Part shown: positions 9,876-18,392 of the stretch, in pieces
How the letters are laid out: every line of letters starts with the position of its first letter
Position numbering within the stretch: the first letter of the stretch is position 1
Assembly: GCF_013032455.1 (NCBI RefSeq)
Contig: NZ_WQCF01000001.1
Coordinates: 310,001-374,000, forward strand
Direction of reading: 5' to 3'
From: Ruegeria atlantica
GTDB taxonomy: Bacteria; Pseudomonadota; Alphaproteobacteria; Rhodobacterales; Rhodobacteraceae
Length of the DNA stretch: 64,000 nucleotides
Position numbers and translations under genes: made by a program
Notes under the pieces: model-generated
What the model saw: the letters and a program-made list of their open reading frames with translations, nothing else
Database searches by the model: none
What the model was told of the DNA's origin: nothing

Positions 9876-9906
9876 AGACCCCGCCCCTTTGGGCGGGGTT
9901 TCTCTT
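9876..9906 (+). terminator. Rho-independent terminator after the beta-barrel gene
   Basis: Stem ACCCCGCCC / GGGCGGGGT followed by TTTCTCTTT, 28 bases after the stop codon. Confidence 0.9.
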
Positions 9907-9955
9907 TGCGCAAGTTCCGGGTCGAATGGATTTATCCAAGTTGCGAGAACGAGGT

Positions 9956-10852
9956 ATGGCAAAACAAAAACATCTTTCCCCAAAAGCATGGGCCGAGCTT
10001 CTTTTGCTGGGCTTGATCTGGGGCGCTTCGTTCGTGTCGATCCGGATAGCTCTGGATACGGTCCCTGTAATGACCTCAGTATTCCACCGCGTATTTTGGG
10101 CAATGCTGGTGCTTTGGCTGGTGGTTTGGATTCAAGGGCTTCGTGTGCCGACCAGTCCCCGTATGTGGCTCGCGTTCGGAATCATGGGCCTGTTAAACAA
10201 CGCAGTCCCATTTTCCTTAATGGCCTGGGGGCAGCTCTACATAGAAACCGGCCTGACCTCGATCTTGAACGCAATGACGGCCATATTCGGCGTTATCACC
10301 GCCGCGATTTTGTTCAAGGATGAACGCCTGACACCTCTACGCGCAGCAGGGGTTGGACTAGGGTTTCTCGGCGTCGCCATCGCCATTGGGATCAAGAACT
10401 TCACCACATTCAACCTACAGAGCGCGGCTCAACTGGCCATTATCGCCGGTGCGATTTCTTACGCGTTGGCCGGAGCTTGGGCGCGTGTGAAATTCTCCGA
10501 CATGCCACCCGTTGTCGCCGCCGCCGGTATGTTGACGGCATCGACCGTGCAAATCCTGCCAATCACACTTCTGGTCGATGGTGTACCCCAGTTGGACTTG
10601 CCCATGATCACATGGGCCGCAATCGGCTATTACGCACTGATCGCCACAGCCGGAGCGTATCTGCTGTACTACCGGGTTCTTGCCATGGCCGGTGCGGGAA
10701 ACCTATTGCTAGTCACCTTGGTCATTCCTCCTGTTGCCATCGTACTGGGTGCGGTATTGCGAGATGAAACCCTGCCCCCACAAGCTTATCTGGGCTTTGC
10801 AATCCTCGCGCTGGGGCTGTTGATCCTTAACCGCGCGGGTACACGCGATTGA
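9956..10852 (+). CDS. DMT superfamily transporter (EamA domains)
   Basis: A second, unrelated-by-position EamA permease of about 298 residues and ten membrane segments. The N-terminal repeat begins WAELLLLGLIWGASFVSIRI; the C-terminal repeat includes YALIATAGAYLLYYRVLAMAG and ends LAILALGLLILNRAG. The likely role is export of a small metabolite, substrate unknown. The start at 9956 (MAKQKHLSPKAWAEL) is preferred because relatives begin close to this point; an in-frame ATG ten codons upstream at 9926 has no better ribosome site. Confidence 0.87.
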   Translation: MAKQKHLSPKAWAELLLLGLIWGASFVSIRIALDTVPVMTSVFHRVFWAMLVLWLVVWIQGLRVPTSPRMWLAFGIMGLLNNAVPFSLMAWGQLYIETGLTSILNAMTAIFGVITAAILFKDERLTPLRAAGVGLGFLGVAIAIGIKNFTTFNLQSAAQLAIIAGAISYALAGAWARVKFSDMPPVVAAAGMLTASTVQILPITLLVDGVPQLDLPMITWAAIGYYALIATAGAYLLYYRVLAMAGAGNLLLVTLVIPPVAIVLGAVLRDETLPPQAYLGFAILALGLLILNRAGTRD

Positions 10853-10901
10853 CGCGGACCTCTGCCCGATTTAGCTAGGTCGGAAAAAGGGATGGCGGAC
10901 G

Positions 10902-11774
10902 ATGATCTACGGCTCGGCAAAAGACTGGCGCGATGCGGCGCGAAAAAAGGTGCTGTTCTTCGGCATGTCGGGGCTGGGCAAGACCTATGTGTCTAACGTT
11001 TTGCGCGACTCGGGTGACTGGTTTCACTATTCTATCGATTACCGCATTGGCACCCGCTACATGGGTGAATACATCGCCGATAACGCCAAGGCCGAAGCGA
11101 TGAAAGTCCCATTTCTGCGCGATCTACTACTGTCTGACTCGATCTTTATCGGGTCAAACATCTCGTTCGAGAATCTGACCCCCGTTGCCTCCTATCTGGG
11201 CAAACCCGGAAACCCGGCTTTGGGCGGCCTTGAGCTGTCAGAGTACCGCCGCCGGCAGGAACAATTCCGCCAGGCTGAAATTCATGCCCTTCTGGACACC
11301 GAGTATTTCATTGATCGCGCGCAACACCTGTATCAGTACCCGCATTTCATCTGCGATACCGGCGGTTCGATCTGCGAATGGGTCGATCCGAACGATCCGA
11401 ACGACCACGTATTGTCCGAACTGTCCAGTCGGACGCTGATGATCTGGATCAAAGGGGATGAGGACCACACTGCCGAACTGGTCCGTCGGTTCGACAAAGC
11501 CCCCAAGCCGATGTCCTATCAGCCGGAATTCCTTACCCGTGTTTGGGACGACTACCTAACCCAGAATGCCTGCCGGGCCGAGGATGTAGACCCCAACGCC
11601 TTTATCCGCTGGACCTATGCGCAGGCTCTTGCACACCGTCAGCCGCGCTATCAAGCGATGGCGGACAACTGGGGAGTCACCGTAATCGCGGATGACATGC
11701 ACAACGTCCGTGATGCTGGGGATTTCGATGAGTTGATCGAACGCACCCTTGAGACCAGCGCCAAGCGCGCTTAA
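10902..11774 (+). CDS. P-loop ATPase/kinase-like protein of unknown role
   Basis: A 290-residue soluble protein with a Walker A motif GMSGLGKT at residues 21-28 right after a hydrophobic strand (KKVLFF), so it binds a nucleotide. Further on is HFICDTGGSICEW, a plausible Walker B-like acidic strand. No kinase family was confidently recognised; similar proteins are simply called ATPases. It lies 39 bp upstream of metA on the same strand, so it may share its transcript, but that does not fix its function. Confidence 0.75.
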   Translation: MIYGSAKDWRDAARKKVLFFGMSGLGKTYVSNVLRDSGDWFHYSIDYRIGTRYMGEYIADNAKAEAMKVPFLRDLLLSDSIFIGSNISFENLTPVASYLGKPGNPALGGLELSEYRRRQEQFRQAEIHALLDTEYFIDRAQHLYQYPHFICDTGGSICEWVDPNDPNDHVLSELSSRTLMIWIKGDEDHTAELVRRFDKAPKPMSYQPEFLTRVWDDYLTQNACRAEDVDPNAFIRWTYAQALAHRQPRYQAMADNWGVTVIADDMHNVRDAGDFDELIERTLETSAKRA

Positions 11775-11813
11775 TTACCGCCTCTACACTGTAACTCCAA
11801 AGGCTTGCACCTG

Positions 11814-12752
11814 ATGCCAATCAAGATTCCTTCCGACCTGCCGGCATTTGACGTTCTCTCGAAAGAGGGCGTCTCGGTCATGGCCGAGGATCAGGCAATG
11901 CGTCAGGACATCCGCCCCCTGCGGATTGGTTTGCTGAACTTGATGCCCAAGAAGATTCAGACCGAAAACCAATTTGCGCGCTTGATCGGAGCGACTCCGC
12001 TGCAGATCGACCTGTCACTGATCCGCATGACGGAACATCGCACCAAGAACACTGCTGCTGAACATATGGCTGAGTTCTATCGTCCCTTTCAGGAGGTGAA
12101 GGACGAAAAGTTTGACGGCCTGATCATAACAGGGGCGCCAATCGAGCATTTGGAATTCGACGCCGTTACCTATTGGAACGAAATGCGCGAAGTCTTCGAA
12201 TGGACGCAGACAAACGTACATTCAACGTTTGGCGTGTGCTGGGGCGGAATGGCTATGATCAATCATTTTCATGGCGTTAAGAAACACATCCTGGATGCCA
12301 AGGCTTTCGGCTGCTTTCGTCACGTGAATCTGGACCCGGCCTCGCCGTTTCTGCGTGGATTCTCGGATGATTGTGTCATCCCGGTAAGCCGGTGGACCGA
12401 AATGAAACAGGCTGAGATTGATGCCGCAGACGGTCTGGTGACTCTGCTGGGCAGTGAGGATGTCGGCCCCTGTCTGGTCGAAGATACGGCGCACCGTGCG
12501 CTCTATATTTTCAACCATTTCGAATATGACAGCGATACGCTGAAGCAGGAATATGACCGAGACGTAGCCAATGGTACGCCGATTAACGTACCGATGAACT
12601 ACTATCCGGACGACGATCCGACCCAAACGCCACAGAACCGTTGGCGCAGCCATGCGCATCTGCTCTATGGAAACTGGATCAGCGAAATATATGGCACCAC
12701 GCCCTATGACATCAGCCGGATCGGTGTGGAAAAAACCGACCTGAGGGCCTGA
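11814..12752 (+). CDS. metA: Homoserine O-acetyltransferase of the MetA fold
   Basis: First committed step of methionine synthesis: acylation of homoserine. The 312-residue length and start [11 protein letters not shown] match the MetA family, and the nucleophile Cys142 lies in FGVCWGG. Residue 111 is Glu ([11 protein letters not shown]), where succinyl-CoA-using enzymes such as E. coli MetA have Gly. From published work on the family, Glu111 selects acetyl-CoA, so the product is predicted to be O-acetylhomoserine. The start is ATG 11814 with AAAGG ten bases upstream; a TTG three codons earlier is too close to that site. No SAM riboswitch fits in the 39 bp gap to the preceding gene. Confidence 0.93.
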   Translation: MPIKIPSDLPAFDVLSKEGVSVMAEDQAMRQDIRPLRIGLLNLMPKKIQTENQFARLIGATPLQIDLSLIRMTEHRTKNTAAEHMAEFYRPFQEVKDEKFDGLIITGAPIEHLEFDAVTYWNEMREVFEWTQTNVHSTFGVCWGGMAMINHFHGVKKHILDAKAFGCFRHVNLDPASPFLRGFSDDCVIPVSRWTEMKQAEIDAADGLVTLLGSEDVGPCLVEDTAHRALYIFNHFEYDSDTLKQEYDRDVANGTPINVPMNYYPDDDPTQTPQNRWRSHAHLLYGNWISEIYGTTPYDISRIGVEKTDLRA

Positions 12753-12759
12753 GCTGGTG

Positions 12760-13707
12760 ATGCGCGTCGGCCTCATAGCTTTAACCCTTCTGGTTTTGCT
12801 CTGGGCCATCGCCATCTGGCGCGCTGGTCGAAATGAGGCCCGCGCCGAGGCTGCCTTTCCCCCCGAAGGCCTGATCATCGACGTCAATGGCATTCCGGTG
12901 CATGCGGTCGTGATGGGCGAAGGACCTGACGTTGTTCTGATCCATGGATCCAGCGGGAATACGCGTGACATGACCTTTGCGCTGGCCCCGATCCTGGCCA
13001 AGAATTTCCGAGTGATCGTGTTCGACCGCCCCGGCCTAGGCTATAGTGGTAGCTTCAACCCCGATGGGGAAACTATTGAAGAACAAGCAGATATCCTGCA
13101 AAAAGCCGCCAAAAAACTGGGCGCTGAAAAACCCATCGTAGCTGGGCAAAGTTATGGCGGGTCTGTCTCGCTTGCCTGGGCTGTAACGCGGCCTGACAAT
13201 ATCTCTGGCCTGGTTCTGATCGCCGCTGCTGCGATCCCGTGGGAGACACCTCTGGACGGGTTCAACAAGATGGCTGCGACCTCGGCGGGCAAGGTCGCAG
13301 CCCTGCCCTTGGTCACTGCGTTTGTTCCCGAATGGTATGTTGAAAAGGCGCTGGACCGGGTGTTTGCGCCTCAGACCGCGCCCGAAGGTTATGCCGATCA
13401 CTTCGGTCCGGGTCTGACCATTCGAAGAAGCTCGATGCACGCCAATGCCAAGCAACGCGCAAACCTGCTGGAAGAGGTTCGCGCGTTGCAGCCGCACTAT
13501 GCAGAGATCACCGTTCCGACTGAGATCGTTCACGGCACCGATGACGACACTGTGGGCTTGGGCTGGCATTCCCACCGGCTGGTCGAACAAATCCCCGGTG
13601 CCGAACTGATCGAACTGCCCGGAATTGGGCACATGCCGCAAGTTGTGGCCGCCCCTGAGGTCTCTGCCGCCATTATACGTGCGGCGGAGCGAGCGGGTTT
13701 GCGTTAA
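12760..13707 (+). CDS. Alpha/beta fold hydrolase, membrane-anchored
   Basis: A 315-residue serine hydrolase. An N-terminal hydrophobic segment (LIALTLLVLLWAIAIW) probably anchors it in the inner membrane. The catalytic signs are the oxyanion motif LIHGSSGN, the nucleophile elbow GQSYGG, an acid in HGTDDD and the final His in GIGHMPQ. The substrate cannot be deduced. It begins 7 bases after metA, suggesting co-transcription, although no link to methionine synthesis is apparent. GTG 12757 directly before ATG 12760 is an alternative start. Confidence 0.85.
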   Translation: MRVGLIALTLLVLLWAIAIWRAGRNEARAEAAFPPEGLIIDVNGIPVHAVVMGEGPDVVLIHGSSGNTRDMTFALAPILAKNFRVIVFDRPGLGYSGSFNPDGETIEEQADILQKAAKKLGAEKPIVAGQSYGGSVSLAWAVTRPDNISGLVLIAAAAIPWETPLDGFNKMAATSAGKVAALPLVTAFVPEWYVEKALDRVFAPQTAPEGYADHFGPGLTIRRSSMHANAKQRANLLEEVRALQPHYAEITVPTEIVHGTDDDTVGLGWHSHRLVEQIPGAELIELPGIGHMPQVVAAPEVSAAIIRAAERAGLR

Positions 13708-13756
13708 TCCCACGGCTAATCCATAGTAAGTTATGGATTTTATGACGAGGTAACCT

Positions 13757-14626
13757 ATGGCCCGCACCGAAAAAGGTTCCATCGAAAAGTACTTCAGGAA
13801 TGACGCCCCGGAAGAGGTGCGTTCGGCCATCAAGAAGTCGGGTAAGGACGACATTCTGAACCCAACATACCCTTACGAAGAACGCATGAAACGTAAGGAC
13901 TATGAAAAAGAGATGGAAAAGCTGCAGATAGAGCTGGTCAAGCTGCAGTCTTGGATCAAGGAAACCGATCAGCGCATCGCTCTTATTTTCGAAGGTCGAG
14001 ACGCGGCGGGAAAAGGCGGCACGATCAAACGTTTCCGTGAAAACCTTAACCCTCGCGGTGCGCGTAACGTGGCCCTCAGCAAACCCTCGGATATTGAGCG
14101 CAGCCAGTGGTACTTTCAAAGGTACATCCCGCATCTTCCAGCCGCGGGCGAGATCGTGTTCTTTGACCGGAGTTGGTACAATCGTGGCGTTGTCGAAAAC
14201 GTATTCGGATTCTGCACTGCCGAGCAACGTGAGCGGTTTTTCCGGCAGGTTCTGCCGCTCGAGACCGGTCTGGTCAACGATGGGATCAAACTTTTCAAAT
14301 TCTGGCTCAACGTCGGGCGGGCGGAACAGTTGAAACGGTTTATAGCGCGTGAAGGTGACCCGTTAAAACATTGGAAACTTAGCCCAATCGACGTGGCAGG
14401 CCTGAGCAAATGGGACGAATATAGCCAGTCGATCTCGGAAACCCTGACCCGCAGCCACTCGGAACACTGTCCATGGACGATTGTGCGGTCAGATGACAAG
14501 AAACGAGCGCGCCTAGCCGCCATTCGCACGGTTCTGCATGCGCTCGACTATGACGAAAAGGACGAGAATGCGATTGGCCCCAACGATCCAAATATCTGCG
14601 GCGGGCCGGATATCTGGGAATCATGA
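13757..14626 (+). CDS. ppk2: Polyphosphate kinase 2
   Basis: Transfers phosphate between polyphosphate and nucleotides (PPK2 family, single-domain type by its 289-residue length). Walker A is GRDAAGKGG, Walker B DRSWYNR, and the lid region contains [17 protein letters not shown]. These are the hallmark segments of PPK2. The start at 13757 has GAGG six bases upstream. It stands alone between the hydrolase and a TetR gene, with about 50 and 79 bp on either side. Whether ADP or GDP is preferred cannot be told from sequence. Confidence 0.95.
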   Translation: MARTEKGSIEKYFRNDAPEEVRSAIKKSGKDDILNPTYPYEERMKRKDYEKEMEKLQIELVKLQSWIKETDQRIALIFEGRDAAGKGGTIKRFRENLNPRGARNVALSKPSDIERSQWYFQRYIPHLPAAGEIVFFDRSWYNRGVVENVFGFCTAEQRERFFRQVLPLETGLVNDGIKLFKFWLNVGRAEQLKRFIAREGDPLKHWKLSPIDVAGLSKWDEYSQSISETLTRSHSEHCPWTIVRSDDKKRARLAAIRTVLHALDYDEKDENAIGPNDPNICGGPDIWES

Positions 14627-14705
14627 TCAGCGGTGGACGAATACCACAGCGCGAATTATGTCATGAATTCTGAACACTTAAACAAAAAAGGCAACTGAAA
14701 CAGGA

Positions 14706-15320
14706 ATGACGAAACGCGGGTATCACCATGGGAACCTGAAACAAGCTCTGATCGAAGCAGCCCTGTCTTTGATCGAGAAAAAAGGCCCGACTGGTTTTAC
14801 CCTGTCCGAAGCTGCAAAAACCGCAGGTGTTACCCCTGCCGCCGTCTACCGGCATTACCATGGGCGCGAAGACCTGATCGCCGAGGCCGCGCGCCAGGGG
14901 TTCGAGATGTTCGCAGACCTAATGCAATACGCCTATGACAAGGGTCAGCCCTCGGCCTTGGCTGCGTTCGAAGCAACGGGCCGCGCCTATCTCGCCTTTG
15001 CCCGCAAGCACCCAGGCCATTACATCGCCATGTTCGAAAGCGGCATCTCCGTTAACCGAACACCCGAATTGGCGCTGGCCGCCAGCCGCGCAAAGGGTGT
15101 GCTGGAGAAAGCCGCAGCCGATTTGTCACAACATATCCCACCCGAGAAGCGCCCACCCGCTTCGATGTTCAGTGCCCATATCTGGGCGATGAGCCACGGC
15201 GTTGTTGAGCTTTTTGCTAGAAATACCGGCGCAAGCTCGCCATTTCCACCAGAGGATTTGCTCGAGACCGGTATCGGCATTTATCTGCGGGGGTTGGGTT
15301 TGGTTCCACAAGACGACTGA
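14706..15320 (+). CDS. TetR/AcrR family regulator with WHG-type C-terminal domain
   Basis: A 204-residue repressor-type transcription factor. The N-terminal signature YHHGNLKQALIEAALSLIE and the recognition helix TAGVTPAAVYRHYHGREDL are typical of the TetR subgroup with the WHG ligand-binding domain. The C-terminal half (HIWAMSHGVVELF) is the expected helical effector domain. Its target is unknown; the closest neighbours are ppk2 upstream and a convergent cyclase gene only 3 bp beyond its stop. The ribosome site abuts the ATG (CAGGA), which is tight. Confidence 0.9.
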   Translation: MTKRGYHHGNLKQALIEAALSLIEKKGPTGFTLSEAAKTAGVTPAAVYRHYHGREDLIAEAARQGFEMFADLMQYAYDKGQPSALAAFEATGRAYLAFARKHPGHYIAMFESGISVNRTPELALAASRAKGVLEKAAADLSQHIPPEKRPPASMFSAHIWAMSHGVVELFARNTGASSPFPPEDLLETGIGIYLRGLGLVPQDD

Positions 15321-15323
15321 TAT

Positions 15324-16382
15324 TCAAAATCTGGACACGGGCTGCGGGGCGCTCAGACCCGATGTAACATTGATAAGCTCCATCTCGCCCATGCCTTTGA
15401 TTTCCACTCGCCCAAGATCAGAGACCTGAAACTCATCGATCAGAGCATATTTCATCTCTTCCGGTGCAACGATTTTCATTGGGTTAGCAAATACTTGCAA
15501 GCGTGAAGCGATGTTCACCGCCGGGCCAAACACATCATAAACGTATTTCTGTATTCCAACCACAGATCCAACCGCTGCTCCTGTGCCCAACCCTATCCTA
15601 GCCTGCCATTTGTGTGGATGGCTTTCGTTGCGTCGCTCCAGATACCGCAGAAAGCGAACCGCACAATGGGCAACCGCAGTCGCGTGATCCGGTGTTGGGT
15701 CAGGCATACCAGACACCGCCAAGTAGGCATCGCCAATGGTCTTGATCCGCTCGCAGCCGAATTGTTCGACAATGCGGTCAAAAGCCGTGAAAATGTCGTT
15801 CAATTCACTCAGCGTGACGGTTGGGTCGGTTTTTGCCGCAAAATCGGTGAACCCAACAAAATCCAGCATCACCACCGATACCTGATCATAGAGCTGTGGT
15901 GTGACCACGCCAAAGCTTTTGAACTCTTCGTAGACGGCCCGCGGCATTAGATTCAGCAGTAATCGCTCGACACGTTCTTTTTCACGCTCCAACTCTCGCG
16001 TATTGCGCTCGACCATGGTCGAGTAGCTGTCGATCATACTTTCAAGCTCACGGATGCGGGTGATGTTCTGGCATTCAACAACCAGAACCTGTTCGGTCAA
16101 TCCGTTCGCCAGCGATACCGCCGTAGCAAATATCAACGTTCTGCGTTTCGGTTTAATTTGTAGTTCAACTGAATACCTAAGCCCCGAATGTTTGACATCG
16201 TCTAATTCGCGAGCGTCCAGCGAGGGGAGAATATCCAACAACGTCTGACCTTCAGTCGGAGTACCAAACCACTCCGCAAAAGGCCCGTTGTGGAAAACGA
16301 AGGTCAAGTCCGAAGCCCGCACAACCGCCACGCCGACACCGATCGCACGCAGCAATTGTTCATTTATCGCAAGAATACTCAT
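15324..16382 (-). CDS. Class III adenylate cyclase with N-terminal PAS-like domain
   Basis: A 352-residue soluble cyclase predicted to make cAMP. Residues 1-110 look like a PAS sensor domain (RASDLTFVFHNGPFAEWF), followed by a coiled-coil linker (NTRELEREKERVERLLL) and the cyclase domain. The two metal-binding Asp lie in VMLDFVGF and TIGDAYLAV, the transition-state Asn/Arg in VNIASR, and the purine-selecting Lys in RIKTIG with Asp in YDVFG, which points to ATP rather than GTP. Its start overlaps the last 4 bases of the globin gene (ATGA), so the two are translationally coupled and probably work together. Confidence 0.93.
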   Translation of the reverse strand: MSILAINEQLLRAIGVGVAVVRASDLTFVFHNGPFAEWFGTPTEGQTLLDILPSLDARELDDVKHSGLRYSVELQIKPKRRTLIFATAVSLANGLTEQVLVVECQNITRIRELESMIDSYSTMVERNTRELEREKERVERLLLNLMPRAVYEEFKSFGVVTPQLYDQVSVVMLDFVGFTDFAAKTDPTVTLSELNDIFTAFDRIVEQFGCERIKTIGDAYLAVSGMPDPTPDHATAVAHCAVRFLRYLERRNESHPHKWQARIGLGTGAAVGSVVGIQKYVYDVFGPAVNIASRLQVFANPMKIVAPEEMKYALIDEFQVSDLGRVEIKGMGEMELINVTSGLSAPQPVSRF

Positions 16383-16780
16383 GCCACGTCTCGGGTAACA
16401 ATGATTGCTCGCTTTGATTCAATAGCTTGCATGGCAATCTTTATGTGACCATCCTCCATCCCGTGCATTGACAATGCCTCAGCGAACAGTTCCGCCATCT
16501 CGTCGAAATCGGCATGTGAGATATTCAGATGGCGGTGCACAGCCTCAATCCTTTCATCACTGAAAGACGCTGGCCCACCGACTAGAGAAGAGACAAATTT
16601 GGTCTGATGGTCGATCAGGCGCGGCATATCGATGTCTTCAAAATGGCCACCGATTTGATCGGAATCCAAAGCCATTTCGTAGAAAGTCATTACGATCCGG
16701 CTTATCGTTTTGAATCCACCATATCTTTCGTAAATTGTCTGACCCACACCGCGCACCCAAGCTTTAACAACAAATAACAC
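16379..16780 (-). CDS. Group I truncated hemoglobin-like protein
   Basis: A heme-globin of about 120-133 residues. Landmarks of group I truncated globins are visible: the B10 Tyr in TFYEMAL, the helix E region MPRLIDHQTKFVSSLVGGP, and the proximal His (residue 82) in AVHRHLNI. Such globins bind O2, NO or CO. It is immediately upstream of and overlaps the adenylate cyclase gene by 4 bp, suggesting a gas-responsive input to cAMP signalling; that link is inference. The N-terminus is uncertain: GTG 16780 opens the frame but has no clear ribosome site, and internal GTG codons near residues 9 and 12 are alternatives. Confidence 0.85.
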   Translation of the reverse strand: MLFVVKAWVRGVGQTIYERYGGFKTISRIVMTFYEMALDSDQIGGHFEDIDMPRLIDHQTKFVSSLVGGPASFSDERIEAVHRHLNISHADFDEMAELFAEALSMHGMEDGHIKIAMQAIESKRAIIVTRDVA

Positions 16781-16974
16781 TGCGAGCTTATATCAAACTG
16801 ACAGTTTTGTTAACGCTTATAAGCAGTTTAGCAGGACTCGGGCCAAGGGAGCCCTTCCAAAGTGAAGTAAACGTACCAAAGAGTTAGGTTGTAAGCGCAT
16901 GGAACTAAGAACAAATGCGCCCGACGACAAGTGCCAGTTTGTAGAAGGCACTTCCTAACTGCCTTTCGCAGTCG

Positions 16975-17004
16975 CGGCAGGAGGGGTGGTCACCCCTCCT
17001 GCCG
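16975..17004 (-). terminator. Strong hairpin downstream of creatinase
   Basis: Perfect inverted repeat CGGCAGGAGGGGTG / CACCCCTCCTGCCG, seven bases beyond the creatinase stop. No U tract follows on the minus strand, so it may end the transcript weakly or protect its 3' end. A smaller repeat AAGTGCC / GGCACTT lies just beyond, near 16929-16952. Confidence 0.6.
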
Positions 17005-17010
17005 AAAAGA

Positions 17011-18231
17011 TCAGGCGCTGATCGTGTTGTGCTCAGGTCCATAGGGGAAGCCTGTGATGTTTTCTGCACCGTCTTCTTTGACCACCAGAATATCATGCTC
17101 GCGATAGCCGCCGGCGCCCTTTTGACCTTCCGGAATCCACAGCATCGGCTCAATTGAGACGACCATGCCGGGCTCCAGAACCGTGTCAATATCTTCGCGC
17201 AGTTCCAGCCCGGCCTCACGCCCGTAATAGTGACTGAGAATGCCAAACGAATGACCATAGCCGAACGAGCGGTATTGCAGCAGCCCCTCATCAGCGAAGA
17301 ACCGATTGATTTCCTCACAAATGCCAGAGCACGTCGCGCCGGGCTTAATCAGGCTCAAACCCAACTCATGCGCTGCGACGTTCGCCTTCCAGATGCGCAG
17401 GCTTTCTGCGTCGGGTTCACCGAGAAACAAGGTGCGCTCCAGTGCGGTGTAATAACCCGAGATCATGGGGAACGTATTCAGCGACAGGATATCGCCCTTC
17501 AGCAGCGCCCTTTTGGTGACCGGGTTATGTGCGCCGTCAGTGTTTAGGCCAGACTGAAACCAGACCCAAGTGTCGCGATATTCGGCGTCTGGGTAGGCAC
17601 GCGCAATTTCTGCCTCCATCGCATCACGACCGGCCATCGCGATTTCGATCTCGGTCGCGCCCTCACGGATCGCGGCGTGAATGGCCGCGCCACCCACATC
17701 GGCGGTCCGTGCTCCACCCTTGATCAGCTCGATCTCTTCCGCAGATTTCACCATGCGCGCGGCCATCGTGTCCGGCGCGATATCCACCAATTCCGGCCCA
17801 CCCAGCATATCCAGCGCGGTGTCACGCATCGCCAGTGTCATGTGATCGCCTTCGATCCCCAGCCGTCCAGCCGAGCCAATCAGGTTGGAAACCGCGCGCC
17901 AGTAATTGTTCCGCTTCCAGTCGGTGTAGATGACGTTCTCTTCGACCGAACGCCGCCAAGGCTGACCTGCGTCGATATTGGCAGAAACGGTTGTGCAGGC
18001 ATCCTGCGTCACAACACACCCATACGGGCGGCCAAATGAGCAGTACAGAAAGCCTGAGTAATAGGCGATGTTGTGCATCGACGTAAGCAACACAGCCGGA
18101 ATATCCCGCGCTGCCATGGTTGCACGCAGGCTGGCCAAACGCCGCGTGTATTCCGCCTTGCTGAACGGCAAAGGCGCTTTGTCGCCATTGTGGCTGGTAA
18201 AGAATTCAGGGCGATTGTTTAGGTCAGTCAT
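17011..18231 (-). CDS. Creatinase (creatine amidinohydrolase)
   Basis: Hydrolyses creatine to sarcosine and urea. The 406-residue protein follows Pseudomonas creatinase closely throughout: NGDKAPLPFSKAEYTRR, FLYCSFGRPYG, SANIDAGQPWRR, the catalytic His (residue 235; His232 in P. putida) in SGLNTDGAHNP, and the tail FGYGHSFGILSHYYGREAGL. Like that enzyme it has the pita-bread fold of M24 peptidases but works without metal. The start has AGGAG nine bases upstream. It is the last gene of a minus-strand unit after an ABC transporter, so the transporter probably imports creatine or a related compound. Its product sarcosine is the substrate of soxBDAG at 35-40 kb. Confidence 0.93.
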   Translation of the reverse strand: MTDLNNRPEFFTSHNGDKAPLPFSKAEYTRRLASLRATMAARDIPAVLLTSMHNIAYYSGFLYCSFGRPYGCVVTQDACTTVSANIDAGQPWRRSVEENVIYTDWKRNNYWRAVSNLIGSAGRLGIEGDHMTLAMRDTALDMLGGPELVDIAPDTMAARMVKSAEEIELIKGGARTADVGGAAIHAAIREGATEIEIAMAGRDAMEAEIARAYPDAEYRDTWVWFQSGLNTDGAHNPVTKRALLKGDILSLNTFPMISGYYTALERTLFLGEPDAESLRIWKANVAAHELGLSLIKPGATCSGICEEINRFFADEGLLQYRSFGYGHSFGILSHYYGREAGLELREDIDTVLEPGMVVSIEPMLWIPEGQKGAGGYREHDILVVKEDGAENITGFPYGPEHNTISA

Positions 18232-18313
18232 TTCGGTCTCTCCTTAATGCCGGACAGGCATCGCCCGGCCACAAGCCCCGGCGTTCAGGACAAGCGGCCT
18301 CGGGAACCGAGAG

Positions 18314-18362
18314 CCATGCACCCCAAGCTACGTCACGACGCCATCGTGACCGGGGTGCATGG
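18314..18362 (-). other. Long two-step hairpin between ABC permease and creatinase genes
   Basis: Outer arms CCATGCACCCC / GGGGTGCATGG (11 bp, perfect) enclose an inner stem GTCACGA / TCGTGAC. It sits in the 161 bp between the last permease stop and the creatinase ribosome site. No T tract follows, so it looks like an intra-operon processing or attenuation structure rather than a terminator. Confidence 0.55.
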
Positions 18363-18392
18363 TGAAATCGCTAAATCAGCTTTCGAGTCGCG

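Noticed and set aside
11775..11813. Possible SAM-II riboswitch before metA
   Set aside because: Only 39 bp separate the upstream stop from metA and no pseudoknot pattern is seen; the 49 bp before the ATPase gene also lack one.
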